Positions 12,716 through 23,810 of a stretch of DNA of 64,000 nucleotides are shown here, piece after piece; positions within the stretch are counted from its first letter, which is position 1; every line of letters starts with the position of its first letter. The stretch is from Actinomucor elegans. Lineage: Eukaryota > Mucoromycota > Mucoromycetes > Mucorales > Mucoraceae. Made by a program: the position numbers and the translations under genes. The notes beneath the pieces are model-generated. The model did no database searches and was not told the origin of the DNA. It was given only the letters and a program-made list of their open reading frames with translations. Location of the stretch: the NCBI GenBank assembly GCA_026027325.1, contig JAMSLZ010000001.1, positions 3,286,001 to 3,350,000 of the forward strand. The letters are read 5' to 3'.

Positions 12716-13917
12716 ATGTACAAAATTAGACTTGCAGCTGGTATTCTTATGGTTGCCCTATTAATGACAGTCCTGCTATCAGGAAGAATCCTGCTTTTAA
12801 TGATTGCTATACAGGGAAAAGTGTTTCATGTGAGTTTAAAGTTACTGCGTTGCAAGGGCTGCATAACATACTAATCTCCTATTATGTCGCTTTATAACGT
12901 CAAAAAGGAACTGCGTCGTGTTGGTTTAGCCCCTTACGGCGTTCACTTGCAAAAAAAGCAAATTATTAGTGATTGGTAAGATTGTATAGTGGCATCAATT
13001 AATCTTAAGCTAAACAAGTATAGGCTACTGTTTGGTATATTGGTTCAAACTATGCTGACTATAATATCGACTGGTCATCGTGAACTGTTTTTCTGTTTTA
13101 TGCTCTATACTGGATGTAAGTTCATATATTACGTATGCAAGGTGACTCATCATGTATGCCAAAGGGTTCATGTTCTGGGTTCTTTCTATCTTAAATATAG
13201 ATACAAATCAGCGCGCATCTCGTTTACTGCACGCATCTTGGATTCATGTAGTTTGTCTTTATACTTTAATCCAACCTCTAGTTATACACGCCAATGTATC
13301 CAATGGTGGCGTTTTTTGGTAAAAGAAAAAAAAGAAAGCAACCTTGCGCGTCAACATTAACACTTAGTTCAAATAGGTTTTTGTTTCCTTGTTCTCTCGT
13401 GATTTGCAATGATACCTTTGCTTATGTATTCGGGAGATATTTTGGTAAAAGAAAACTTTTAAGCTTGAGTCCAAACAAAACAATAGAAGGATTCATTGGT
13501 GGGCTTGTATTTACGGTTATCTTTGGTTATTATGTAAGCATTTTATACGATACAATGGTGTGATAGATCATTACAATTCTTTCATATTAGTGTTCAACCT
13601 TTTTAGTTGACATGGATCCAACCACTAAATACAAGGCAAGCGATATAATCAAACTTACAATCTTAACATTAACCAACAATCTGTAGGACAGAAAAATTTA
13701 CAAATACATTCATTACCACGGCATTATCATGGCCTTGTACGCTTCCCTAGCCGCTCCATTTGGTGGCTTCTTTGCTAGCGCAGTGAAACGAGCCAGCCAA
13801 CTCAAAGACTTTGGCAGCTGGATTCCCGGCCATGGCGGCTTAACTGATCGTGTCGATTGTCAATTATTCATGGCTGTTTTTACATATGTTTATTATCAAT
13901 CCATTACTACAAAATAA
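12716..13917 (+). CDS. CDS1: CDP-diacylglycerol synthase homologue, N-terminally short
   Basis: Seven exons (12716-12829, 12908-12975, 13024-13115, 13165-13318, 13377-13533, 13591-13635, 13687-13917) join in phase to about 286 residues. The enzyme makes CDP-diacylglycerol from phosphatidate and CTP in ER membranes. The C-terminus carries the full family signature: [12 protein letters not shown] followed by [12 protein letters not shown], with the catalytic acidic residues. Upstream are [15 protein letters not shown] and [14 protein letters not shown], also diagnostic. Multiple membrane segments are evident. Yeast and human enzymes are about 457-461 residues; here the cytosolic N-terminal region is missing and membrane segment 1 begins at residue 5. 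An upstream ATG (12636) opens a frame that would join this one only if the A10 run at 12695-12704 had a different length. Intron 6 uses a GC donor (AAG|GCAAGC). It may be a diverged paralogue, a decayed copy or a homopolymer sequencing error. It converges with ZIM17, 18 bp away. Confidence 0.85.
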
Positions 13918-13935
13918 AACAAATAAAAAAACTGT

Positions 13936-14493
13936 CTATTGTGTTTCGCGAAGTTCTTGTGCTTTTAGCTTGGCTTGTTCCTTTTTCACTTTTTCTTCTT
14001 CTGTAATCTCGGGCAACCACTCCATTAAATCGCCTAAACGCTCTACACCTTGATCATCCACAATGATTTTACGGATAGCTTCACCCTTTTCCTTGACCAA
14101 ATCTTCCACAGTAGTTTTGCTGTCCTTGAACCAGCCCAAATTGTCTGCAATCAAGTGGCGGTTTTTACAGCCGGGACATTGGATCAATACCACACCCTTG
14201 GTGTATGAATGCTTGGACATGGTATGATGTGAACGTTCTTCACAAACTTTGCAAGTAAATCCGATCAGCATTTGATGTGTGTGAGGCTTTTCAGGATCCT
14301 GCTCTTTGTAAAGAGGAGTTGCTGTGTGAAAGGAAAGCTTTTGACATGCACTAAGTGATTTGAACAGATCTCGGCGATAAAATGGTGTAATGGAGGCCTT
14401 AATGTTAGGAGTAACACTCAAGTAGTTACGCTTAGCAATGTGGTATGCTGACGACAATACAGGAGCACGAAGACGTTGAATGGAGCGTAGCAT
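13936..14493 (-). CDS. ZIM17: Zim17/Tim15 (Hep1) DNL-type zinc finger, mitochondrial Hsp70 escort protein
   Basis: A single exon of 185 residues. The DNL zinc-finger domain spans roughly residues 70-135 and has two CxxC pairs, FTCKVCEE and [11 protein letters not shown], followed by the diagnostic IADNLGWF. The family keeps mitochondrial Hsp70 soluble and supports TIM23-dependent protein import. The N-terminal 60 residues are rich in Arg, Ser and hydrophobics without acids early on ([15 protein letters not shown]), as expected for a matrix-targeting presequence. The C-terminal tail is a charged Glu/Lys helix ending in ELRETQ. The gene lies tail to tail with the CDP-DAG synthase homologue, with only 18 bp between the stop codons, so the two transcripts' 3' ends probably overlap. 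Confidence 0.95.
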   Translation of the reverse strand: MLRSIQRLRAPVLSSAYHIAKRNYLSVTPNIKASITPFYRRDLFKSLSACQKLSFHTATPLYKEQDPEKPHTHQMLIGFTCKVCEERSHHTMSKHSYTKGVVLIQCPGCKNRHLIADNLGWFKDSKTTVEDLVKEKGEAIRKIIVDDQGVERLGDLMEWLPEITEEEKVKKEQAKLKAQELRETQ

Positions 14494-15342
14494 GTTTTGA
14501 ATAATGTAAGTGTAAAAAAAGAAACGCTTTTCCGTATTATTGCTTGAAAGAATTTAGCCGGCCTTGCGACTTACAACATATGTATTTCATTGGCCTGCTG
14601 TATTTAAATCAAAAGTCCGCCACCTTCACTACCCACCATCAATATACTGCTTGCAAACTGCTATAAACCACAACGTTCAAGTAAACTATTATAAAAATGT
14701 GGCTAATCCAGTTATCCATAAATAAATAGCCACATATACTTCTCACTTGTTCTTGAATCCTATATCCATGGCTAATTTATACGCAAATATAGGAGCAATT
14801 ATAAGTCGGTAGCCTAGAAGTTGATGTAGGGTAATAAATTGGCTTAAGAAATATCGTTTGGTTTCAGCCAAAATGCCACGTCGTATTAGCAAGATGAAAT
14901 ATGATAGCATAATCATTTGATTATTTCACAATGCAGGCCTTCGATATTTAATCCTTGGCTTTCTGGTACAATTCATTGTTAATTACTAATACGAGAACGA
15001 AGACACAGCGCCATTTGGGCCCAGAACCTCCTATATGGTTAACTGTCCTTATATTAAGTATAAAAGAAGTTATTTATATTTATTAGAGATTTTTCAGCAA
15101 GGCAAAAAGAAAAGGGTCAAATAAATGGAGCATTTAATGTTTTCTGTTTTTATTAAGATAAAAGGGTAGTAATCCTGGATTATCCTACATAAATATCGCA
15201 TAGAAAAAAAAAGGAATTTAGAAGTAGATAAAAGATTAAGTAGTAGGGAGTCTGTCATCGGCAGTGGGGCAATAAATCTACAGGGATATCAGACAATATT
15301 AGCCTCATGACAGTATCTAAAAAGCTCGCAAAACATTTAGAA
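14494..15342. other. Spacer upstream of ZIM17 and downstream of PLB-like gene
   Basis: About 850 bp of AT-rich DNA without a supported gene. The first 150 bp should contain the ZIM17 promoter on the minus strand. No repeat copy or structural RNA is recognised. Confidence 0.5.
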
Positions 15343-16926
15343 CTAAACGCCTACCTGAAGATTTTCATCGAATGTAAAAACTGGAGGTTTCAGGCTACTC
15401 TTCAGGAATAATTGATTCCAGAAAGCCTATAGAAACAAATAAAAATTGAGTTCGAAGATCATAATGTGAACTATTATATTACTACTGGCATACTTTTGCA
15501 ATCCACTGATGACCTTTCAAGCTTGGGTGGAAACAGTCGACGTTGCTATACCAAAAGACATTAGGAACGTTCTACACATAAATGATAGTAAATTTACCTA
15601 AGCGCGTTGATGGGAAAAGATGAGATATCAATTGGCGCAGGACTATACATGACTGCAAAAGTCCCATTGGGCTGACCTTTATATTTGTTGGCAATTGCCT
15701 GCAATTGCTGGTTATAACCTGTATATAAAAAGGTATATAATTCAGAACATTGAACTATTTATATGTATATATCTATACCATCAGAAAGAGAATCCATCTT
15801 GGCCATGTCTTCAGGTGAGCCCGAGCAAGCACATAGCAGGTCATTTTCCAAGATCCCATTAGGCACACAGTACGATTGACCTTCAGACAGAGGGAATACC
15901 CCAGAAACTTTGAATGTTCCAACTGTAGCAAAAGAGAAGAAGTTAGCGTTGTTGCTGTGGGAGGGATCGTTAGTAAGTACTTACGCAGATTCACTACGAC
16001 TTTGGGAATTTCTTTTTGAATACGTTTAATGGCAGCTTCAACATATCTTCCATATGCTTCAGGTGTAACTTTATCTTGTTTGTCGCTATCGCATGCACCG
16101 CATTGATCATTACCTTTTTAAAAATAGGTCACTTTTCAGCTGTCTGACTATCTGGCACAATATCCTTTCTACTAATAACTTACTTCCAATCTGAATAGTA
16201 ATCATTTTCCAATCCTTTTGGTAATCAGTAGATATAATATAAGACTTCATACCTTTAATGTGTTTATGGATTCGTTAATATGCATTGTACTTTTTGGCTT
16301 GGTCTTACTTACGAGGAATAAGATAATCAAGTTCGTAATCCAAGTTCATAGCAATGGCGCCACTTTGAGCGGCATTCAAGTTATCTCTTATAGGATAAAC
16401 TAATTGACAATAGTAATAAGATCATGTGTATCTTGGATACCTACGAGCAAATAATACTTACAACGACTAAGAGGGAATGTACAAAGGTCTGCACTGCAGT
16501 AAGAGACAAGATGTGAAAGGACTGAAGCACCTTTAACTTTAGGGTTATACTTTTTCATAAAGTTGGCAATAGTAACAGCATTAGTGTCACCACCGATAGC
16601 ATAGCTATTACCTCGGTATTCAGACACAAGACTGATATTGATAATACCGCTACCTTCATAGTCAATACCCATCATGGCAAAGCCTGCCATAATACTAGTG
16701 ACGCAAAATAAATATCTCATTGTCAAGCTTTCAGCATTCAATTGTACTATTACCTATCGCCCAAGGCGCCAATTATCTTGATATCATCAATACGAAGGTC
16801 AGTAACATCTTTGGGGGGAGCTGTTCGGGCGGGTAAAGAGGGACATTGTGATATGGAGGAAACATGAACAGCAAGGACACTTGCCAGTGTCATTGAGAAA
16901 GCAATGAGGGCTTTAGCAGAAACCAT
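15343..16926 (-). CDS. Secreted phospholipase B1-like SGNH/GDSL hydrolase
   Basis: Nine exons on the minus strand (16926-16754, 16694-16462, 16399-16313, 16252-16184, 16113-15985, 15922-15779, 15718-15598, 15545-15494, 15426-15343) join in phase to about 363 residues. It resembles the PLB1 (phospholipase B/lipase) family that hydrolyses phospholipid acyl esters outside the cell. A signal peptide (MVSAKALIAFSMTLASVLA) starts the protein. SGNH landmarks are ALGDSIMAGFAMMG with the nucleophile Ser, the Gly-bearing YRGNSYAIGG, IQIGSNDQCGAC with Asn, and DCFHPSLKGHQ with the catalytic Asp/His pair. Cysteines in QCGACD and LLCACSG suggest disulfides. Met at 16926 is preferred over the in-frame Met at 17019 because it begins the signal peptide and a TATA box (16988-16997, minus strand) lies about 62 bp upstream. 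Reading phases agree at all eight introns. Confidence 0.92.
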
Positions 16927-16987
16927 TGTTATTAAAATAGCTTTTGCTTCAGTAGATTGCTTTTTGTTAGACAAATTATAGCGTCTC

Positions 16988-16997
16988 TTTTTATATA
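16988..16997 (-). promoter_or_regulatory. TATA box of the PLB-like gene
   Basis: TATATAAAAA on the minus strand, 62 bp before the chosen start at 16926. It falls inside the longer open frame that starts at 17019, which argues for the shorter start. Confidence 0.5.
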
Positions 16998-19834
16998 ATT
17001 TTTCTCTGTTACGCTGCATAATATTGAATACAAAAGAGATCTTGGTTTTCTCTAGATCTCGTATCCATTTTTCTCGCGAAAGTTCTCTAATACACGCAAA
17101 CTATTACTGTAGGACACCTTTGTAAAATATACATAAGAGTTTCATGCATCCTATGCATTGTAATGCAGTTACAAGGAACAAGCACATGTCCATTAAAGCA
17201 AAAGAAAGGTACGACGTTTGATTGAACAATCTGACGCGCTAATACGATAGAGTTTCTGCAGCAAAGAATGCGAAAACTTCCACCGTGATCAATTTTAATA
17301 TTACAAATGTAACGTTATGACAGTTATTCGTTTATTACAATGGTTTGAGTAGTGGATACATGTTCATTTGTAAAAATGAATGTATCATCCTCTAGTATCT
17401 AGAGCCCTGAAAGAGCAGATAGAATAGAATGTGACATACTCTTAATAAAAGATATGTTTATAAAAAGTCATACTTCCAATTAACTGTGTCCAATTGTCTT
17501 AGTATAGTGAATTAACTATTAGGGATCTGAAAAGCTCTTTAAAAGAAGAGAACGTTGGTAACCCATTAGCCAGTTATGATCTCTGTGTACCCTAACTGAT
17601 TTGGTATTACTGTATCAAGTTTTACTGTCATAATAAGGTCAAAGGTTCTGTCAGTTTTTTTCAGCAGCTATTCAGTGTACAATATCCCAAGCTTAACAAG
17701 AAATCAAGACTGCATTTTACTATGGTTCATGTATGGTAATCTTAAAAAACATGCATCATTTTCCTTTGACACCATAATGATTTTTGTGCATTTAATGTTC
17801 CTGATGGGTAGTTCGTACAATCGAGACCAATAACTCTTAGGAAATACGTGGGGTAATACATGTCATCCTACCGATCAGCTGCGTTTAGGTTTGACAAGAC
17901 GCTTATCCTTTACAAGATCAACTTTCCATACCAGCAAGGATGATAGAATTCTAGTAGAACGCATGGTCGTCCTGACCAATGAGAAATTTTTAGTATATAC
18001 AGCTTACTCACTCAATGGGGTTTACAATAGAGAATTTTATCATATGACTTGTCTGTAATCAGGGCGCAAGAATCATTAGAAATGCTTTTGTAGATGTAAT
18101 TCCTTAAAATGTCTTTGATTCATGTCCATATTACTTACTCAAAGTTATACAATTTTGGGCCATTTCATGCATGTGAAAGTCTCTACAGCTGCCATAAAGC
18201 AGTATTGTTTCAATCATTGTATTATTAAAAAGCTCTCACACGCTGGCTTAGGGTATCTAAGTAACATATCATCATGAAGTGGAGAGGATTGAAAAGTTGT
18301 CAAATAGCCTTTGATTTACAAAGCTAGAAAGATATTTGAATGTTTGATATCTGGTATCCTCGTATGGATGAATATCTCTACAATAAAAATATGGACCATT
18401 TGAATCGGTTGTTAATGTAGATATAAGCATGAAGTAAACTTCTCTAAAATATATCACGTCTGAATTACGGTGGGATAACTGATGGGTAATAGGGTATAGT
18501 ATGAGAACAGTTATACTGTTGATTTCTTTCTTTGAGCTTTTCTGATATTGCTTCTTCAATGGTGGTACAGACTTGTGCTCTCCAGTGCATAATACCGTGG
18601 CAATACAGATCGGTCGTGACCGCAATTATGCTCTTCTGCTCAACTGTTGCTTTTTTCTCTGTTTCACCACGCGATGAATCCCAATAGCACACGATGTTTC
18701 CATACAAAGCAGTGATAGGATTCAATTAAAAAATGGTCTCTTTATTCTTACATTTGTATACACCAAGTCATTTCGCGTTTTGGAGGTTCAGTAATAAAGA
18801 TAGTTCTAACCTATTTATTATAAAAAATGGGTAAGCAACGTAAGCTTATATTGATACATGCGCTACAGGGAGTAGTAATACCATCCTCGCTGTAACCATT
18901 GTTTTTCCCGCCAGGAAAAAAAAAGAAACGGAATGCATTATTAGTGATGATATTATCACGTTGCCTTTTGGTGCCATAACAAATCTTTTAAGCGGTAAAC
19001 TATCGTTATGTTTCTAAATAGCGGCTTATATTGAGCATAATTAATGATAAGATGCGACATTTGACTAAGATCTGTAAAGAAATCAATATTATCATTTACA
19101 GTCATGTATGTAAATATCGATAAGTATAATATATTAATTGTACTACAGCTGAACAGCGAATGCAATGGGTTAAATATCACATTATGAGAATGTAGTAGTC
19201 TTCAGATGCGATATTGAGCTGAAATTGGTTGAAGTTTATTGGTCATTAGCTGTAGTAATAGACTATATTATTTACATGCATATATTTTACAGCCATTAAC
19301 TAAAGCACATTATTGCCATAGTCTCTCAGCCAAGGAATAGTTTTTTAATAGATGAAGTAGCACACTAAGCGTGGACTGTTCTTCAGACACGACAATACTA
19401 ATACTGGTTTTCGGAAGTTTGGCGATAGCACTTCCGAGTGTGATCCTAACGCTATATGCTCTATATTTTTTGGGAATATACAAAGGTATTTGCTTTATAT
19501 TTATTGTATATTAAACATTCGAGTTATACAGTGCAGCCTTGAAAAACTCCAGTCAAAAATTACGAAAAAAAAAGAAAGGAGTGCACTTTACTAACGCGCT
19601 CTTTATCAGCAGCACACTTTTATTAATTAAATGTCGAATTTAAAAAAAAAAAGAATGATACAAATCTTCAAACTAGTTTAATTTCTAATTTTTGATAAGA
19701 GTACTCTCTTACGATAAAATATGAATATCATTTTTTTACATGGCAAAGATAAAAATTTCGAAGCTTAATATATAATATAAAGCTTGAAGTAGGCGTAGAA
19801 GTTCTAGATAGAATTTTTTGTGAATTTAATTCTA
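16998..19834. other. Gene-poor spacer
   Basis: No gene is supported. Dispersed-repeat copies lie at about 19043-19100 and 19203-19254. Open frames on the minus strand at 18272-18625 and 18465-18725 overlap each other and show no recognisable domain. Confidence 0.45.
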
Positions 19835-20034
19835 TATTAGAATTATGAACTATGGTCATAAAAGTAACATCTATATAGCATTAAATCAAAAGTCGGGGCG
19901 TGAATGATTTTACATGGCTAATTGCAGGAAGGTCAAAATCAAGCCACCATTTTTTATGAATTCGCTGGAGTGAAAGTCTCACTCTAGAAAAGACGTTAAT
20001 ACTATTAAACGGAGTGTAACTTTCCTGGTTTAAA
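19835..20034 (+). repeat. Left terminal inverted repeat
   Basis: Begins TATTAGAATTATG and contains GGTCATAAAAGTAAC, AAGTCGGGGCGTGAATGATT, GCCACCATTTTTTATGAATT, GAGTGAAAGTCTCACTCTAG and AGTGTAACTTTCCTGGTTT. All of these recur in inverted order at 23611-23810. GAGTGAAAGTCTCACTC is itself a near palindrome. Confidence 0.85.
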
Positions 20035-20764
20035 TGGAGTGAATCAAAAGCTTCAAATACATTAAAAGCTTATAGCTTGGATCATCTTTCAACAGGTCTA
20101 TGTCTGTCATAAGAAGGAAATATATTTCTGGATAGCATGTATCGGGATCCATTCTAGTCTTGAAATTATGGACTGATCTTAGTTGAATGTTCCATCTGAT
20201 TAGTAGTCTTTATTCAGAATAACATACTGGTTTTACTAGGGTCATTTAAATGAAGTACGAATAATAAATGCACTATATACTTAATAGTAAACAGCATCTA
20301 TATAATATAAACTGGTGGGGCCTATAGATATAAAGATTATTAAATTTTTCAATCGATTTCAATCAAATACCGCTTCAAATTAGTAGACTGTCCCTGAACG
20401 AGTCATACTTGACAAAACTTTCAAAGGGCTGGATTAAAAAAGAACAATGCATTATGACATCAATATTCGAAAAACAATTACATGATAAACCGTCCAAAAG
20501 GATCTATAGATGTTTTGGTCAATTGTCATATTTTAGTAATGCTTCATACTCAAAATGAGGTACTATTTCTACCAGAAACTTTACTTAATTGAAGTGCAAG
20601 TAGTGTCTTAATTTATCAACATTAATAATTAGTGGATCTCCCAGCTAATCCCTCCTCTCAAACTTTGCCTCTATTAGGCATTAGCAGACTGAATTATTTG
20701 TCGTGTTTGAAGAACTTGATAAATATAAATCGTCATAAACTCATTTACATGCTGGATATAGTCA

Positions 20765-20802
20765 CTGACTAGTGTCTGACTAGTGTCTGACTAGTGTCTG
20801 AT
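20765..20802 (+). repeat. 11-bp tandem repeat, three copies and a partial
   Basis: The unit CTGACTAGTGT occurs three times in perfect register and is followed by a partial copy. Confidence 0.9.
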
Positions 20803-22669
20803 TAATAATGAATTGACATGGAATACCTTATAAAAATTCTGGGAGCCATTTACTGCTCCCCTGGAATTGATAAATCTGCCGTATTTGAAGGCATAAGGAA
20901 ATACAAGACAGAATAAAACCAGAATACCATACAAAGACTTAGATAGTCATTTATCACTACGTAAAGTTGACGAATTGATTTACTATAAAGAAAGGGTAAT
21001 GATAAGAAGATTTTTACTTATAACAAGTTTAACAGTTGAGTAGCTAACGCGTTAGGTATGAACATGCTGTTATATGAATAGATTCACTCTTATTTTTATT
21101 CGTTATTTTACGGTTTTAAGTGTATAGTAAAATCAATAAGTTCATTGGTCTACAGCCGAAAATACACAGAGATAACCAGATTACTGTTGTTTGCGTCAGA
21201 CAATACGTGGGGATAAACAAACTATTTTCATTTAGGATTAAGTTGACCGGAAGCATAAGGATCAGACTGATTTTATCACGAATGGACTGTTCTAGCCAAC
21301 GGACAATCATGCAATACAAAAAATATCACATAATCACAACTATGAAACTGTTTACTTAAGAAAAAAATCCTTGTAATATTCTTAAATCATGACGAAGTCA
21401 AACAATTCACAAGGAAAAAGACCTGAGACTATCTTCTAACTTAGTCATAGTATCAAAACAAGGGAGATCAAATAACACAAACGCCAATGACATAACTAAT
21501 CAATCAAAAATTTCCATATACATGAAATATAAAGCAAGATAGCAAGGCGTAAAAAAAGAACAAACATAAATAATTCAATCAAGAATAACCAACTCACAAA
21601 CTCGTCACTCCACTATAGTGCAGAAAGATATGTATTTCAGCAGTAAAGGAACAAGGGCAATTTTTTTAAAAGAAATAAAGGTCTTAAGTTTAATCTCATT
21701 AATTCTTTGAAATACCACCTAATCAATCTATCATAAAGATAGTAGTAAAACGCTTGAATATAACAAATTCAACAAATGAATACATAACACACATTAGATA
21801 TGGACAAATGGTTAGTACGCGTTTATTTCATCATTGTTATACAGTTACAAGTGGCGTACATTAGAGTCTATGATTCCATTAGTTCATTAGATGGTAGGTG
21901 GGAATAATTAAGTTACTGTTATTTAAGCCAGAGGTGATACGCAGGAATAAATAAAAGACTACTTTCATCTGAGGTAAAATTGATAAGAGGTTCTTGTTGT
22001 GTATGTTATTGACTGACGATGAACCTGAAAGGAAAAGGCCATTAGATAATCTATGAGAATTTTCAAATTTAGTTTTAGCATCAATGATAACCAATCAAAC
22101 GTGAGTCTCAATAAACCATAAGCGATGAAGTAATGTAAACAAAGATTAAAAGGAGCCATGAGCCAATTAGATGCTCATCTCGTAACAAGGATGATAGATA
22201 TGAACGAAGAAAAACCGGCATGAACAATATCTCCAAGTCACACATCCATGATTCCAACAATAGTATAAAAGGACACACATTTTCCTCAGTAAATTAGTTC
22301 TCTTCATCCGCTCTTTTTTCAATCAAATTAACCCATCAAATCCTCTTGAAATACTATACTGTCTGCTCATCAAGCTAATCCTTGTGGTATATTATCGCCT
22401 AATGTAAGTATATCATCTTATTCGCCCTTGTTTATCACTCAACTGACCAAGATATGTTTATAAAAAGTAGCAAACCCTCAGTCCATTTACTCATAAGCGT
22501 TCACTTACTATCCAATTGATCTCTTTACAAGTCTTTCTGTGCCCCAAACTAAACTTCAAATCCTATCTTCGTTCACAATGGTGGCAAGTTGTTTCGGTGG
22601 AATTCTCTACCAACTAAACTCTCCAAGATGGTTCTCCAGCTAAAGTTCTCCCAAAACGGTTGTTTAGTT

Positions 22670-22765
22670 CAAGTTTGGCTGGGATTTGCCGCAGCCGACG
22701 GCTTCGATGGTGGAGCTTCGGGGCTACGGCTCCGAAGTGGCCCTTCAGCCGAGAGCTGTACCATA
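22670..22765 (+). other. GC-rich island with hairpin inside the TIR element
   Basis: A sharply GC-rich patch within very AT-rich DNA. It contains a 9-bp stem with a TACG loop, CTTCGGGGC...GCTCCGAAG (22716-22737, one G-T pair), and a neighbouring GCCGACGGC. A 69-residue open frame (22589-22798) covers it but looks compositional, not protein-like. Confidence 0.5.
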
Positions 22766-22767
22766 GG

Positions 22768-22860
22768 TAGTCCTTCAAGAAAGTCAAAACCTAACTAGAT
22801 AGCCCATCAAGGGGTCAAGACTAATTAAGTAGTCCTTCAAACAGGTCAAGCTAAACTAGG
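22768..22860 (+). repeat. Three degenerate 30-32-bp tandem units
   Basis: The units start at 22768, 22800 and 22830. Each begins TAGtCCtTCAA, has a central GTCAA, and ends CTAAntAg. They follow directly after the GC-rich island. Confidence 0.65.
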
Positions 22861-23011
22861 AACAATGTTGAAGCGGCATCCAAACCAAACACGTAAGTAA
22901 ATATACCTGTATGAATGAAATACTTGTACTAATAAGGTTTAAAACTGTTATAGATTTAAATTACATCGATCTACTCTTTCAGTATTGCTTAAAATAATCT
23001 TCTAAACATTC

Positions 23012-23062
23012 ATAACATACATATTCATATAACATACATATTCATATAACATACATATCCAT
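23012..23062 (+). repeat. 17-bp tandem repeat, three copies
   Basis: ATAACATACATATTCAT occurs twice perfectly and once with a single change (TATCCAT). Confidence 0.9.
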
Positions 23063-23610
23063 ATTACTATCATCAGTCTCTTCTAGTAAATGTTTTTCTA
23101 TTTAAATTTATTAAAATTCAAATTCATTTTTAATTTATTAATTCAACTTTTCCACGAATAAAATTTGCCATGCAACCCCTTGTTTTAAGCATTAAAAGAT
23201 TTGCACACATTGGATTATCACTTAAGTCTGATATAATAGGATGTAAATATTTAGATCCACCATTTTTTTTTATATTGCTTGCTTCGCGTAGACTGCTTCT
23301 AGGAAGAGCTAAGAGATGATTCCAAATTATATTTTATATAAAATTAAATCGTGTCATAGATAGAAATAAATTAAAAAAAAGGACTTTGTGTATAAAAGAG
23401 TAGCAGTAGGAGAAAAGAGAATGTTTTTGGATTTAATTCTGAATAGAAACAAGCACTTGTGGAAGAACCAAGGGAAATATTGAGGGTTTGGCTATGGTTG
23501 ATAGTATGGTGATCCATGTCTTGAGGTATTCACTTATTTTTTTTTATTTTTTTATTTTTTACATTGTACATGTAGAAATCTATTACAACTTAAATTTTGA
23601 TTTGTTAAAT

Positions 23611-23810
23611 TTAAAACCAGAAAAGTTACACTCCATTTAACAGTATTAACGCCTTTTCTAGAGTGAGACTTTCACTCCAACGAATTCATAAAAAATGGTG
23701 GCTTAATTTTGACCTTCTTGCAATTAGCCATGTAAAATCATTCACGCCCCGACTTTTAACTTGATGTTGTAAGGGCGTTACTTTTATGACCTTGATCCAT
23801 AATTCTAATA
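23611..23810 (-). repeat. Right terminal inverted repeat
   Basis: Reverse-complement partner of 19835-20034, with only scattered substitutions (for example CGTTGGAGTG for CGCTGGAGTG). The outer end is TATTAGAATTATG read inward, as on the left. Confidence 0.85.

Larger units (their letters stand above)
19835..23810. mobile_element. Candidate 4-kb TIR element without visible transposase
   Basis: Bounded by two inverted 200-bp arms (19835-20034 and 23611-23810) that read inward with the same sequence. The interior is AT-rich and carries no long open frame, so if it is a DNA transposon it is non-autonomous or decayed. Inside are an 11-bp tandem repeat (20765-20797), a promoter-like TATAAAAGG near 22265, a GC-rich island with a hairpin (22670-22765), three 30-32-bp degenerate tandem units (22768-22860) and a 17-bp repeat in three copies (23012-23062). 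No clear target-site duplication was identified by eye. Confidence 0.55.

Noticed and set aside
16926..17019. Longer start for the PLB-like gene
   Set aside because: It would place the TATA box inside the coding region and bury the signal peptide behind 31 charged residues.
18272..18725. Two overlapping minus-strand frames
   Set aside because: No domain, no paralogue in the window and no recognisable exon ends; considered as a transposase relic but no DDE or other motif was seen.
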